This document shows, in pieces, positions 35,496 through 46,100 of a stretch of 55,404 nt of DNA; position 1 is the stretch's first letter, and each line of letters starts with the position of its first letter. The notes below the pieces were generated by a model. The model worked only from the letters and a program-made list of their open reading frames with translations. It did no database searches and had not been told where the DNA came from. The stretch lies in assembly GCA_023511795.1 (NCBI GenBank), contig JAIMAU010000014.1, forward strand, positions 1 to 55,404. Reading direction: 5' to 3'. The position numbers and the translations under genes were made by a program. The DNA comes from Armatimonadota bacterium. Its GTDB lineage: Bacteria; Armatimonadota; UBA5829; DTJY01.

Positions 35496-36899
35496 ATGAC
35501 AAACAAAAATCTTTTACGATCACTGCCGTCAATTGACAGATTGCTCGGTGAACCTTCGTTAAAAGAACTCATTGGTGAAATTCCAAGGCCATACGTAGTT
35601 GAAGCAGCAAGGAAGACCCTTGACGAAATACGTAGCCGTATTCGTGAAGGTTTTGCCATAAAAGAGGAAGACATCTCGTTCGAAAGACTTACCCAATACA
35701 TTCGCCTTCGCGCCGAAGCCCTTGCAAATACCTCCATCAGACGAGCTATAAATGCTACAGGCATTGTGCTTCACACAGGTTTAGGTCGCTCAGTGCTCCC
35801 GGTAGCTGCGCAGAAAGCCCTCATTGATGTCGTTTCTGGACATTGTAATCTCGAAATAGATCTTAAGACGGGTGGCAGAGGAAAGCGGTCGGAACACTAC
35901 CAAGAGTTGCTCAAAAATTTAACGGGAGTGGAATCGGCTCTCGTTGTGAACAATAACGCCGCTGCAGTATTTCTTGCGCTCAACACTCTAGCGTGTAGTA
36001 AGGAGGTCATAGTTTCACGAGGAGAGCTGGTCGAAATTGGCGGCTCTTTCCGGATGCCCGATATAATGGCTAGTGCGGGCGTCAAACTAATAGAAGTAGG
36101 AACAACAAACCGCACCTATGTTTCTGACTATGAAAATGCAATATCTGAGGAAACTGGACTAATACTAAAAGTACATACAAGCAATTTTTGCATCGTCGGT
36201 TTTGCAAAATCACCAGCGCTCAGCGAACTTGCCGAGCTAGGCAAGAAGAAAGGCATCCCCGTAATGGAAGACATAGGAAGTGGAGCACTTATGGACATGT
36301 CCCGCTTTGGACTTAAGTCCGAACCTACGGTGCAGGAAAGCATTCGTGCTGGTGCTGATATCGTTACATTTAGCGGTGATAAACTCTTGGGAGGACCACA
36401 ATCAGGGATAATAGTTGGGCGAAAGGAATTTGTGGAAGCGATGGCACGAAATCCGCTATCGCGAACATTTCGTATAGATAAACTAACAATAGCCGCCCTG
36501 GAAGCAACTCTTAAACTCTATGTAGATTCTGATACTGTCAGTCGGAACATCCCGACGCTTCGTTATATAAGCAGACCGCTGTCAGAAATCACTCATGCTG
36601 CAAATCAGCTAAAAGCAAAACTAATAACTTCTATTAGCGATAATGCGAAAATTGAAATTATCGATGGTTTTTCGGAAGTTGGGGGCGGCTCACTCCCAGG
36701 ACAGCAACTTCCTACAAAACTGGTTGCCATTTATAGTGCAGACATCTCCCCAATTGACCTTGCCCAAAAATTCAGAGAAGCAAATCCACCGATTTTTGGC
36801 AGGGTAGGCGACGATAAATTCCTTCTCGATATTAGAACGGTTGAAGATTCCGAAATTGAGGCCATTGCCCAAGTTGCTTCCCAAATACTTTCCCACTGA
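35496..36899 (+). CDS. selA: L-seryl-tRNA(Sec) selenium transferase
   Basis: The 467-residue PLP enzyme converts Ser-tRNA(Sec) to Sec-tRNA(Sec) with selenophosphate. NATGIVLHTGLGRSVL is near residue 88, VNNNAAAVFLALNTLA near 150 and EIGGSFRMPDIMASAG near 182. The PLP lysine is in TFSGDKLLGGPQSGIIVG near residue 293, and GGGSLPGQQLPT is near 398. Length and motifs are those of a functional SelA. The tRNA(Sec) gene lies 825 bases downstream, separated only by an HD-GYP gene, so the two form a selenocysteine locus. SelB and SelD are not in the window. Confidence 0.96.
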   Translation: MTNKNLLRSLPSIDRLLGEPSLKELIGEIPRPYVVEAARKTLDEIRSRIREGFAIKEEDISFERLTQYIRLRAEALANTSIRRAINATGIVLHTGLGRSVLPVAAQKALIDVVSGHCNLEIDLKTGGRGKRSEHYQELLKNLTGVESALVVNNNAAAVFLALNTLACSKEVIVSRGELVEIGGSFRMPDIMASAGVKLIEVGTTNRTYVSDYENAISEETGLILKVHTSNFCIVGFAKSPALSELAELGKKKGIPVMEDIGSGALMDMSRFGLKSEPTVQESIRAGADIVTFSGDKLLGGPQSGIIVGRKEFVEAMARNPLSRTFRIDKLTIAALEATLKLYVDSDTVSRNIPTLRYISRPLSEITHAANQLKAKLITSISDNAKIEIIDGFSEVGGGSLPGQQLPTKLVAIYSADISPIDLAQKFREANPPIFGRVGDDKFLLDIRTVEDSEIEAIAQVASQILSH

Positions 36900-37001
36900 C
36901 GAATTCTAAATTAAGACAAAACAAACCTGCTGTTAATCTCTTTTCAGGCCGATAATAATAAAGACCGAATTCTCGCAATTTGGAGTTGGGGGCCTGATAG
37001 C

Positions 37002-37685
37002 ATGTTATCTAAGGAAATACCAAACGAGCAACCTGAAAAAATAAAAGAACCTAATCTTAAATCCGAGTCAGAAGCTCTCCTTGGTATGTTGAACGTTCGC
37101 TCCTCAAGTCTAGGCGCGCCTGATGGCCACAGTGACCGTGTAGCAGCTTATGCGCTGGCGATTGGCAGGCGATTGGACCTTCCCCGCAAAGTGATGACGG
37201 ACCTCAAAAACGCAGCAATCCTACATGACGTTGGAAAAGTTGGAATTTCTCCCCAGATTGTTGAGAAATTAGGCCGCCTTAGCGAACGTGAATTTGAAAT
37301 AATGAGGCTACACTCCACAATTGCAATACGAATGCTAGAGCGTGTGCCAGAACTCCATGATTCTATCCCGATGATAAAACACCACCACGAAAGATTTGAT
37401 GGCAAAGGATATCCAGATGGGCTATCGGGCCATGACATACCTCTTGGTGCACGAATAATTGCCGTTGCGGAAAGCTTTGATATTTTAGTTTCAGATGTCC
37501 CTTGGCGAGATGCCTTGCCCTTACAAGTAGCAATAGAAGAGCTTAAAAATTGTTCAGGAACACAGTTTGACCCCATGGTTGTAGAAGCTTTCCTTGAAGC
37601 CCTTGCAAGCGGTGAAGTCCCTCTAAGTGATGAGCTTAAAGAGCAAATGATCCAACCCTCACCTGAGCGAATTCTCGATTCTTGA
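37002..37685 (+). CDS. HD-GYP domain phosphodiesterase
   Basis: The 227-residue protein consists of an N-terminal stretch of about 40 residues and one HD-GYP domain. The metal-binding HD is in ILHDVGKVGISPQIV near residue 75, the second His motif is HHHERFDGKGYPDG near 127 (GYP motif complete), and GARIIAVAESFDILVS follows. Such proteins break down cyclic di-GMP. No receiver or membrane domain is present, so it may act as a free cytoplasmic enzyme. It sits between selA and the tRNA(Sec) gene. A c-di-GMP riboswitch occurs 12 kb away, consistent with active c-di-GMP signalling. Confidence 0.9.
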   Translation: MLSKEIPNEQPEKIKEPNLKSESEALLGMLNVRSSSLGAPDGHSDRVAAYALAIGRRLDLPRKVMTDLKNAAILHDVGKVGISPQIVEKLGRLSEREFEIMRLHSTIAIRMLERVPELHDSIPMIKHHHERFDGKGYPDGLSGHDIPLGARIIAVAESFDILVSDVPWRDALPLQVAIEELKNCSGTQFDPMVVEAFLEALASGEVPLSDELKEQMIQPSPERILDS

Positions 37686-37724
37686 CATGCCACCCCCGCA
37701 AATTTATACTTATTCTACCAATAT

Positions 37725-37821
37725 GGGGGTGGATGGGGCCTGGTGGCCCTCCTGGTCTTCAAAACCTGTGTGAGGCCTGAAGAAGGTCTCGGGTGCGTTC
37801 GATTCGCACACATCCCCGCCA
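37725..37821 (+). tRNA. selC: tRNA-Sec (anticodon TCA)
   Basis: The 97 bases, CCA encoded at 37819-37821, fold into the long-armed selenocysteine tRNA. An acceptor of 7-8 pairs (GGGGGTG/CATCCCC, the eighth pair G/A unpaired) stacks on a 5-bp T stem (GTGCG/CGCAC, loop TTCGATT). The 6-bp D stem GGGGCC/GGCCCT with a 4-base loop is typical of Sec. The anticodon loop is CTTCAAA with TCA in the middle, reading UGA. The variable arm has a 7-bp stem, GAGGCCT/AGGTCTC. The anticodon stem contains a T/T mismatch (CTGGT/ACCTG). Discriminator G73 and the proximity of selA support the call. Confidence 0.93.
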
Positions 37822-37977
37822 GGCTATTTATTACAAAACTTCCAGTAAACAAGCACAGGGGAATAATTTTAGCCCTTTCAGCAAGCCTAAATTGGTTTAA
37901 ATATGCAAAGAAATGACATTTCTAATACTCCGCTTTTTCTATATTCAGCAAAGTAAATCAAAAAAACAAAAAACCTG

Positions 37978-38006
37978 TTGACAGGTAGGTTTCCATCTGG
38001 TACACT
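37978..38006 (+). promoter_or_regulatory. promoter of the pyr operon
   Basis: A perfect TTGACA (37978-37983), a 17-base spacer and TACACT (38001-38006) place the start of transcription near 38013, just upstream of the PyrR-binding hairpin. Confidence 0.82.
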
Positions 38007-38023
38007 TAGCAAAACTTGATTGA

Positions 38024-38131
38024 ACGCCTTTAAGTTGGTCCTGTGAGGCCAACAAGGGTGTGCGTGTATGCACAAAGCTTGTAATAGCAAGATCACGCCT
38101 CCTTGCTAACCTCAGCAGGGGGGCGTTTTTT
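38024..38131 (+). promoter_or_regulatory. PyrR-dependent transcription attenuator of the pyr operon
   Basis: Three mutually exclusive structures are readable. The anti-antiterminator that PyrR-UMP binds has lower stems ACG/CGT and CCTT/AAGG, the upper stem GTTGG/CCAAC (38034-38038 with 38049-38053) and the conserved loop TCCTGTGAGG. The antiterminator pairs CAAGG and GCGTG (38053-38057, 38062-38066) with CACGC and CCTTG (38094-38098, 38101-38105). The terminator stem uses 38095-38107 with 38114-38126 and is followed by TTTTTT. When UMP is plentiful PyrR holds the first hairpin, freeing the terminator; otherwise the antiterminator forms. The sequence matches the Bacillus-type PyrR site closely. 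Confidence 0.92.
38095..38131 (+). terminator. leader terminator of the pyr operon
   Basis: A 13-bp stem (ACGCCTCCTTGCT / AGCAGGGGGGCGT, with two G-T pairs) and a 6-base loop are followed by six T. It is the terminator used when PyrR-UMP is bound. Confidence 0.92.
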
Positions 38132-38170
38132 GTGCCTGGAAAATGTGCAATTTTGCGCTTTAAATACTAA

Positions 38171-38737
<567 letters not shown>

Positions 38738-38797
38738 ACGCTAGTTTATGATTGTGCGAGTATCAATGCACAAAAACTAGCATCAAGAGGTGCTGGA

Positions 38798-39736
38798 ATG
38801 GCTCTAAAGAGAAAAGACATCCTTGGTTTAGAAGAAATCACCCGTGAGGAGATAGAACTAATTCTTCAAACGGCGCTCTCAATGAAAGAAATTTTAAGCC
38901 GACCGATTAAAAAAGTACCCGCTCTGCGCGGAAGGTCAATCGTAACTCTTTTCTATGAACCAAGCACGCGTACTCGGACTTCGTTCGAAATTGCAGCAAA
39001 AATTATGAGCGCGGACACCTCAAGCATCGCTCCATCCACAAGTAGCGTCGTAAAAGGTGAATCACTTAAGGATACAATTCTTACACTTCGAGCAATGAGA
39101 CCCGACGTATTTGTCATCAGGCACCAAGCATCGGGAGCGCCCCACTTCGTCGCAAGCCTGATTCCAGAATCAGTAATTAACGCCGGCGACGGCATGCATG
39201 AGCATCCAACTCAGGGACTCCTCGATATGATGACAATACTTGAGAAAAAAGGAAAGCTTGAAGGGCTAACTGTGGCAATAGTAGGCGATATTCTCCATAG
39301 CAGGGTTGCTAGGTCGAACATGTGGGGTCTTACCAAAATGGGAGCAAAAGTTCGTTTCGTAGGGCCTAAAACGCTTATCCCACCCGAAGCAAACCGCCTG
39401 CCAGTAGAAGTCTACACCAACATTGAAGAAGGTCTTAAAGATGTTGACGTGATTAATGTCCTGCGCATCCAACTTGAGCGCATGAAGAAAGGCCTATTCC
39501 CAAGCCTTCGCGAATATACCCACTTTTTCGGAATTACGAAAAAGAGACTCAAGCTAGCGAAGGACGATGTTATTGTACTTCACCCAGGCCCCATGAATCG
39601 TGGCGTCGAAATCATGCCAGATGTGGCAGATTGCGAAATCTCAATGGTTACAACGCAAGTAACCAATGGGGTAGCAGTTAGAATGGCTCTGCTCTACTTA
39701 CTTTTAGGAGGCACAGGCGATGCGCTTGCTTCTTAA
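38798..39736 (+). CDS. pyrB: aspartate carbamoyltransferase catalytic subunit
   Basis: PyrB joins carbamoyl phosphate and aspartate. The carbamoyl-phosphate site FYEPSTRTRTSFE near residue 54, the flexible KGESLKDT near 87 and the aspartate region VLHPGPMNRGVEI near 264 are intact. At 312 residues it has the class C (trimer only) length; no regulatory pyrI gene is present, so feedback control must come from attenuation. The 3' end overlaps pyrC by 17 bases. Confidence 0.95.
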   Translation: MALKRKDILGLEEITREEIELILQTALSMKEILSRPIKKVPALRGRSIVTLFYEPSTRTRTSFEIAAKIMSADTSSIAPSTSSVVKGESLKDTILTLRAMRPDVFVIRHQASGAPHFVASLIPESVINAGDGMHEHPTQGLLDMMTILEKKGKLEGLTVAIVGDILHSRVARSNMWGLTKMGAKVRFVGPKTLIPPEANRLPVEVYTNIEEGLKDVDVINVLRIQLERMKKGLFPSLREYTHFFGITKKRLKLAKDDVIVLHPGPMNRGVEIMPDVADCEISMVTTQVTNGVAVRMALLYLLLGGTGDALAS

Positions 39737-41015
39737 GGGCGGAAGGATTGTCGATCCTTCGCAAAATTTAGATACAATTGGAAATCTTTTAATTAAAAAT
39801 GGAAAAATCGCAGGAATAGGTCAAGTTGAGTCAGGTGACCTCAAGCCTGAGCAAGTAGAGGATGTAACAAGCAAGGTTGTTGTTCCAGGGCTAATTGACA
39901 TGCATGTCCACTTTCGCGAGCCAGGCTTTGAATACAAAGAAGATATTACCACCGGCTCTTACGCAGCAGCAGCAGGCGGTTTTACAGCAGTTGCTTGCAT
40001 GCCAAATACTAATCCCGTCGCAGATACTCGCTCGGTAATTGAGTTTATACTGTGTAGAGCTGATGAGGTTGGTTTAGTAAAAGTTTATCCCATCGGCGCA
40101 CTAACCAAAGAAATGAAAGGCGAAGAAATGGCAGAGATCGGCGATATGCTCGAGGGCGGTGCTGTCGCCTTTTCCGACGACGCTTTCCCGCTGCAAAACT
40201 CTGGCCTCATGAGACGAGTGATGGACTACTGTGCAATGCTTAACACTCCAGTGATTACTCACTGTGAAGATCTCTCCTTGAGCGACGAAGGTCTAATGAA
40301 CGAAGGAATTACGTCAACAATACTAGGTCTCAAGGGTATTCCCAGAGAAGCGGAAGAAATAATGGTTGCTCGAAACATTATGCTCGCTCGTCTAACTAAC
40401 TGCAAACTTCATATAGCCCACGTAAGCACCAGAGGATCCGTCGAGCTAATTCGTCATGCAAAAGAGACTGGCATAAACATAACTTGCGAGACGTGCCCGC
40501 AATACTTTAGTTTGACCGAAGAAGCAGTTCGAAGATATGACACCAATGCAAAAATCAATCCGCCACTTAGAACAGCAGATGATGTTGCTGCCATTAAAGA
40601 AGGACTCGCCGATGGCACAATCGATGTCATTGCCACTGACCACGCTCCACATGCAATTGAGGAGAAGGAAACCGAATTTGCAATCGCACCAAGCGGGATG
40701 GTCGGACTCGAAACAGCAGTTGGCTTAGTAATAACCGAACTAGTCAAACCCGGGGAACTTTCGCTTGCCAATGCGTTTATGAAAATGACTGCTGCACCCG
40801 CAAGAATACTGGGATTAGACGCGGGAACGCTAGAAATCGGAAAACCGGCAAATATAACAGTCATAGACCCTGAGGCAGAATGGATTGTTGATCCTTCGAA
40901 ATTCCACTCAAGATCTAAAAACACCCCGCTCAAGGGCAAGAAACTTGTAGGTTTACCAGTTCTAACAATCGTGGATGGTAAAATAATTGCCAGAAACCAA
41001 GAGGTGATAGCATGA
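39720..41015 (+). CDS. pyrC: dihydroorotase (type I)
   Basis: The 431-residue amidohydrolase has the metal-binding DMHVHFREPGFEYKEDI near residue 60 and VAFSDDAFPLQNSGLM near 150. HIAHVSTRGSVELI is near residue 230 and IATDHAPHAIEEKE near 303. The DMHVHFREPG motif places it in the longer, type I group typical of Gram-positive bacteria. It overlaps pyrB at its start and shares an ATGA with the next gene, so translation of the three is coupled. Confidence 0.95.
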   Translation: MRLLLKGGRIVDPSQNLDTIGNLLIKNGKIAGIGQVESGDLKPEQVEDVTSKVVVPGLIDMHVHFREPGFEYKEDITTGSYAAAAGGFTAVACMPNTNPVADTRSVIEFILCRADEVGLVKVYPIGALTKEMKGEEMAEIGDMLEGGAVAFSDDAFPLQNSGLMRRVMDYCAMLNTPVITHCEDLSLSDEGLMNEGITSTILGLKGIPREAEEIMVARNIMLARLTNCKLHIAHVSTRGSVELIRHAKETGINITCETCPQYFSLTEEAVRRYDTNAKINPPLRTADDVAAIKEGLADGTIDVIATDHAPHAIEEKETEFAIAPSGMVGLETAVGLVITELVKPGELSLANAFMKMTAAPARILGLDAGTLEIGKPANITVIDPEAEWIVDPSKFHSRSKNTPLKGKKLVGLPVLTIVDGKIIARNQEVIA

Positions 41016-41992
41016 GAAAAGTAAAGGTTGCGTTAGTTGGAGTAGGCAGTTGGGGTGGGACTCAAAGCCTGCCTGCCATTAGTGAAGCTGGCAATCTCGA
41101 ACTAGTTACCTGGTTTGACGCAAACCCCGAAGTAATAGCAAAGTACACTAATGATATTCCAGTTCCTCCTGCTCGGTCGTTTGAAGAAATTCTAGACAAC
41201 CCTGAAGTCGAAGGGATAATCCTTATAGTGCCAAATCATGTCCACCCAACGCTTGCCATTCAAGCGGCAAGACATGGAAAACATGTCTGGGTTGAAAAAC
41301 CAATCGCAAATACAGTAGAAGAAGCCGACGCCATGATTAAAGCATGCGAAGATGCTGGCGTAGTCCTCCAAGTTGGGCACAGTCTTCGCAGAGCACCAGG
41401 CATCCGCATAATAAAGAGCGCCATCGAAGATGGAAAAATTGGCGACCTAGCAATGATTGAAGCCCACCAATCGCATCGAGGCGGATGGTCTTTAGTCCCC
41501 GGCGCATGGCGATGGTATGTAGACAAATGCCCAGGAGGCCCTCTGAACCTCCTTGGCATACACCAAATAGATATTTTCCATTACTTGGCTGGGCCAATTT
41601 CAGAAGTTATGGCAATGACAGCTAAAAAGTTTCTTGAATGCGAAACTGAAGAGCTCACACAAGTTATTCTTCGCTTTAGAAGCGGCATTCTTGGTCAGAT
41701 TGGAGACACTTACGTCACGCCTCCTAAAACCCTTACCGCCGTCTATGGCACAAAGGGTTGGTTCGAGTTTGATTTCTGGCCCTATAAGCTTACGTATTAC
41801 GACATAGATGGCAAACCGGAAACGATGATGATTGAGCGAATAAACCTAATTGCTGACGAGTTTAAAGAGTTCGGCGAGTGCATTCAAACTGGAAGAAAAC
41901 CAGAGACAGGCGGCCCGGAAGCACGTGCTGCCGTTGCCGTCATGCAGGCGGCGCTAGAATCAGCACGCACTGGGAAGATGGTCAAACTCTAG
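41012..41992 (+). CDS. Gfo/Idh/MocA family oxidoreductase within the pyr operon
   Basis: This 326-residue NAD(P)-dependent dehydrogenase has a Rossmann start (VKVALVGVGSWGGTQSLPAI), the EKP motif in HGKHVWVEKPIANTVEEAD near residue 93, and a C-terminal GFO/IDH domain with GGPLNLLGIHQIDIFHYLAG near residue 176. It overlaps pyrC by four bases and is followed by carA after 30 bases, so it is part of the operon. Sugar or inositol dehydrogenation is the usual reaction of the family. No pyrimidine step needs it. It is a recent insertion or has an unknown role linked to nucleotide metabolism. Confidence 0.9.
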   Translation: MRKVKVALVGVGSWGGTQSLPAISEAGNLELVTWFDANPEVIAKYTNDIPVPPARSFEEILDNPEVEGIILIVPNHVHPTLAIQAARHGKHVWVEKPIANTVEEADAMIKACEDAGVVLQVGHSLRRAPGIRIIKSAIEDGKIGDLAMIEAHQSHRGGWSLVPGAWRWYVDKCPGGPLNLLGIHQIDIFHYLAGPISEVMAMTAKKFLECETEELTQVILRFRSGILGQIGDTYVTPPKTLTAVYGTKGWFEFDFWPYKLTYYDIDGKPETMMIERINLIADEFKEFGECIQTGRKPETGGPEARAAVAVMQAALESARTGKMVKL

Positions 41993-42022
41993 ACATTTCA
42001 TATTCACTGTGAGGAAAATCAA

Positions 42023-43114
42023 ATGAAAGCAATTCTAGTTCTTGAGGATGGTACCACATACGAAGGAGAATCAATCGGCGCCAAAGGAACAACGATAGGC
42101 GAGGTAGTATTCAGCACGTGCATGACTGGGTATCAGGAAATGCTTACCGACCCATCATACGCTGGTCAAATACTTACACTCACTTATCCTCTTATAGGCA
42201 ACTATGGCGTAAATCACGATGATTTCGAATCTTCAACTATTCAAGTTGAAGGTTTTGTTGTTAAACATTTATGCGAAGTTCCCAGCAATTGGCGCGCCAT
42301 CAGCACCCTCAATGACTTCCTTAAAGAACAAAATGTAGTAGGCATTCAAGGAGTTGATACTCGTGCCCTAACTAGGCATCTCAGGATTCAAGGAGTTATG
42401 CTTGGCGGAATAACAACCGACTATACTCGGGAAGAAATGCTAAATAAAATTGCAAATGCCCCTGACTACGGCGGAATAGACTTTACTAAGCGTGTTACAA
42501 CCAAATCACCTTATGTTTGGAAAAACTCTGTCAATTCTGCCAAGCCTGAGTTTGATGTTGCGCTTCTGGACTTCGGCGTAAAACGAAACATATTAAGAAG
42601 CTTATGTGCACTCAATTGCCGTGTTACAGTGTATCCGTGTAATACTCCCGCTGAACAAATACTAGATGCCAATCCCGATGGCATCATTCTGTCGCCAGGT
42701 CCTGGCGACCCAGCGCTTCTTTCCGAAGCGATTGAGAATGTAAAGAAACTTATTGGAAAGAAGCCGATAATGGGCGTCTGTCTTGGCAACCAGCTTCTTG
42801 GTTGGGCCTTCGGAAGCACTACTTACAAGCTTAAATTTGGTCATCGAGGCGGAAACCATCCTGTAAAAGAACTTGCTACTGGCAAAGTATTCATCACCTC
42901 ACAAAACCACGGCTATGCGGTAGACCCAGATGGCTTAAAAAACTCTGGAATGGAAGTCTCGCACATTAACATAAACGACGGAACAGTTGAAGGTTTATGC
43001 CACAAAGAACTTCCAATATTTTCGATTCAATACCATCCGGAGGCTTCTCCGGGGCCAATGGACAGCAAATACCTATTCCAGCGTTTTGTGGAAATGCTAA
43101 GAAATAATAAATGA
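42023..43114 (+). CDS. carA: carbamoyl-phosphate synthase small subunit
   Basis: The 363-residue glutaminase subunit has the N-terminal CarA domain ([31 protein letters not shown]) and a class I GATase. The nucleophile Cys is in [15 protein letters not shown] near residue 250, and the catalytic His and Glu are in [12 protein letters not shown] near 340. It supplies ammonia to CarB. The frequent GVCLGHQ reads GVCLGNQ here, a known variant. A ribosome binding site (GAGGAAAATC) precedes the ATG. Confidence 0.95.
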   Translation: MKAILVLEDGTTYEGESIGAKGTTIGEVVFSTCMTGYQEMLTDPSYAGQILTLTYPLIGNYGVNHDDFESSTIQVEGFVVKHLCEVPSNWRAISTLNDFLKEQNVVGIQGVDTRALTRHLRIQGVMLGGITTDYTREEMLNKIANAPDYGGIDFTKRVTTKSPYVWKNSVNSAKPEFDVALLDFGVKRNILRSLCALNCRVTVYPCNTPAEQILDANPDGIILSPGPGDPALLSEAIENVKKLIGKKPIMGVCLGNQLLGWAFGSTTYKLKFGHRGGNHPVKELATGKVFITSQNHGYAVDPDGLKNSGMEVSHININDGTVEGLCHKELPIFSIQYHPEASPGPMDSKYLFQRFVEMLRNNK

Positions 43115-43139
43115 ATGCAAGGGAGTAGAAGGAAACAGA

Positions 43140-46100
43140 ATGCCACGAAAAAGCAATATCAAAAAGGTTATGGTGATTGGCAGCGGACCAATCACCATTG
43201 GGCAAGCAGCAGAGTTCGACTACGCAGGCACGCAAGCATGTAAAGCCCTTCGCGAAGAAGGATGCGAAGTTGTGCTAATGAATTCTAATCCAGCCACGAT
43301 TATGACCGATACCACAATCGCAGATAAAGTTTATGTCGAACCTCTGAATGTTGAGTTTGCTGCGCGTGTAATTGCCCAGGAGCGGCCTGATGGCTTACTT
43401 CCAACACTCGGAGGCCAGACAGGTCTAAACCTTGCTACACAACTTTCCTCAAGCGGTATCCTAGATAAATATGGCGTAGAACTCCTTGGAACACCACTTG
43501 ACGCTATCAAAAAAGCAGAAGACCGCGAATGTTTTCGGGAATTAATGCGAAGCATTGGTGAGCCAGTTCCAGAAAGCTGGATTATCGAAACTAAAGAAGA
43601 GTTAGAAGAGATCGCCGCTACCGCTTCCTATCCCTTGATTATTCGTCCAGCTTATACGCTTGGTGGCACAGGTGGCGGAGTAGCTTACAATCGAAGCGAA
43701 CTAATGGAGATTGGCGAGCGCGGCATGAGCCTTTCTCTGCGGCACCAAATCCTAGTTGAGCGATGCCTTTTAGGATGGAAAGAAATCGAGTACGAGGTAA
43801 TGCGCGATGGTGGGGACAATTGCATCACAATATGCAACATAGAAAACCTGGACCCAATGGGCATCCACACCGGCGACTCAATTGTTATAGCCCCCAGCCA
43901 AACTCTTTCTGATAAAGAGTACCAGCTCCTTCGAAATGCTTCTCTAAAGATTATCAGGGCGTTAGGCATAGAAGGCGGCTGCAACGTACAATTTGCTCTC
44001 GACCCAAAAAGCTTCAACTACTATGTGATTGAAGTCAATCCGAGAGTTAGCCGTTCATCAGCTCTAGCATCGAAAGCAACAGGTTACCCCATTGCTCGCG
44101 TGTCAGCCAAAATTGCCATCGGCTTGAGACTTGATGAAATCACCAATGCTGTAACTCAAAAAACAACCGCGTGCTTTGAACCAGCGCTTGACTATTGCGT
44201 GGTTAAGATTCCAAGATGGCCTTTTGACAAATTCAAAATTGAAAATCGAACTATCGGCACGCAAATGAAAGCAACCGGCGAAGTTATGGCAATAGATCGC
44301 TCGTTCGAAGCAGCATTGATGAAAGCAATTCGCTCAATGGAGGTCGGAGTACATGGCCTTAGACACAAGAAAGCAAGTCAATGGTCCGACAAAGAACTTG
44401 AAGCAAAAATAAAGACGCCAAACGACGAACGATTATTCGCCATTGCAGAAGCGCTTCGAAGAGGCATGTCGACTGAAAAGATAGCAGAACTTTCAGCAAT
44501 TGACATCTGGTTCCTTGAAGGTATTAACCGGCTGGTCGAGATGGAAAGTCAAATACAAAAGGCAAGTTCAGCCTTCCATAATTTAGCATCCAAAGCTGCA
44601 ATAAACTCGTGTGAAGGTTTGCAAGCAACTCAACTTCTGCGAAAAGCCAAACAAATGGGTTTTTCCGACAAAGAAATAGGTACAATTGTTGGAATGAAAG
44701 AAACGGCTGTGCGTGAACTCCGAAAGTCACTTGGAATAAAGCCAGTTTACAAAATGGTAGATACTTGTGCAGCTGAGTTCGAAGCCCAGACCCCATATTT
44801 CTATTCATCCTACGACGCAGAAGACGAGACTGAAAGCTTTGTACCAAAGCCCAAAACAAAAGATAAAGAATCTCAGGAGTGCTGTGAAAACAAGTTAACA
44901 CTGGAAGAAGATTCGTCGCTTTCTTCTCAAATCTCAAATCAATCAAATAAGAAAAAGGTTATCGTTCTTGGCAGTGGCCCAATCAGAATTGGGCAGGGGA
45001 TTGAATTTGACTATTGTAGCGTCCACTCCGTATGGGCACTAAGAGATGCTGGATATGAATCCATTATTATCAACAACAATCCAGAAACAGTCTCAACTGA
45101 TTTTGACACATCAGACAAACTTTACTTCGAACCACTCACAGTCGAGGATGTTTTAAATGTAATAGACATAGAGAAACCTGAAGGAATTATTGCTCAATTT
45201 GGGGGTCAGACTCCTCTAAACATAGCATCGGATTTGGCCGAAGCAGGAGTAAAAATCCTAGGTACCTCGCACGAAAGCATAGATTTAGCAGAGGACCGAG
45301 AGCGATTTGCAGAAATAATGCAAAAACTATCAATTCCAATGCCAGAGCATGGCATGGCAAGCTCGTTAGATGAGGCTTTAGCAATTGCTAAAAGAATTGG
45401 CTATCCGCTAATGGTGCGCCCCTCTTACGTTCTCGGAGGCAGAGGAATGGAAATTGTATACGAGGAAGAAACTCTCGTGAAATACGTTAAAGCAGCCGTA
45501 GAGGTGTCTCCAGAACGCCCAATTCTTCTAGATAAATTTCTAGAAGACGCTATTGAGGCCGAAGCTGATGCTATTTCAGACGGCAAAGATGCGTTTGTGC
45601 CGTCAATTATGGAACATATAGAACTTGCAGGCATTCACTCAGGCGACAGTGCCTGCGTCCTACCTCCGCTAACAATCCCACAACACCATATTGACACCAT
45701 CATAGAATACACAAAACGAATAGCTATTGAGCTAAATGTTGTTGGTTTAATGAATATTCAATATGCCATAGCAAACGACAGGGTTTACGTTCTAGAAGCA
45801 AACCCTCGTGCATCGAGAACGGTGCCGCTAGTCTCCAAAGTAACCGGCGTTTCTATGGCACGATTAGCCACTCAAGTAATTCTAGGTGCTAAACTGAGCG
45901 AACTAGATATGAAACCGAGACGGTATCCTCACTATGGAGTAAAAGAATCAGTCTTTCCATTTAATATGTTCCCCGAAGTTGATCCGCTTCTTGGCCCCGA
46001 GATGCGGTCAACAGGTGAAGTATTAGGCATGGCAGATTGTTTTGGCCTTGCCTTTTACAAAGCCCAGGCAGCGGCCGGCTATGAGCTTCCAAAAGAAGGC

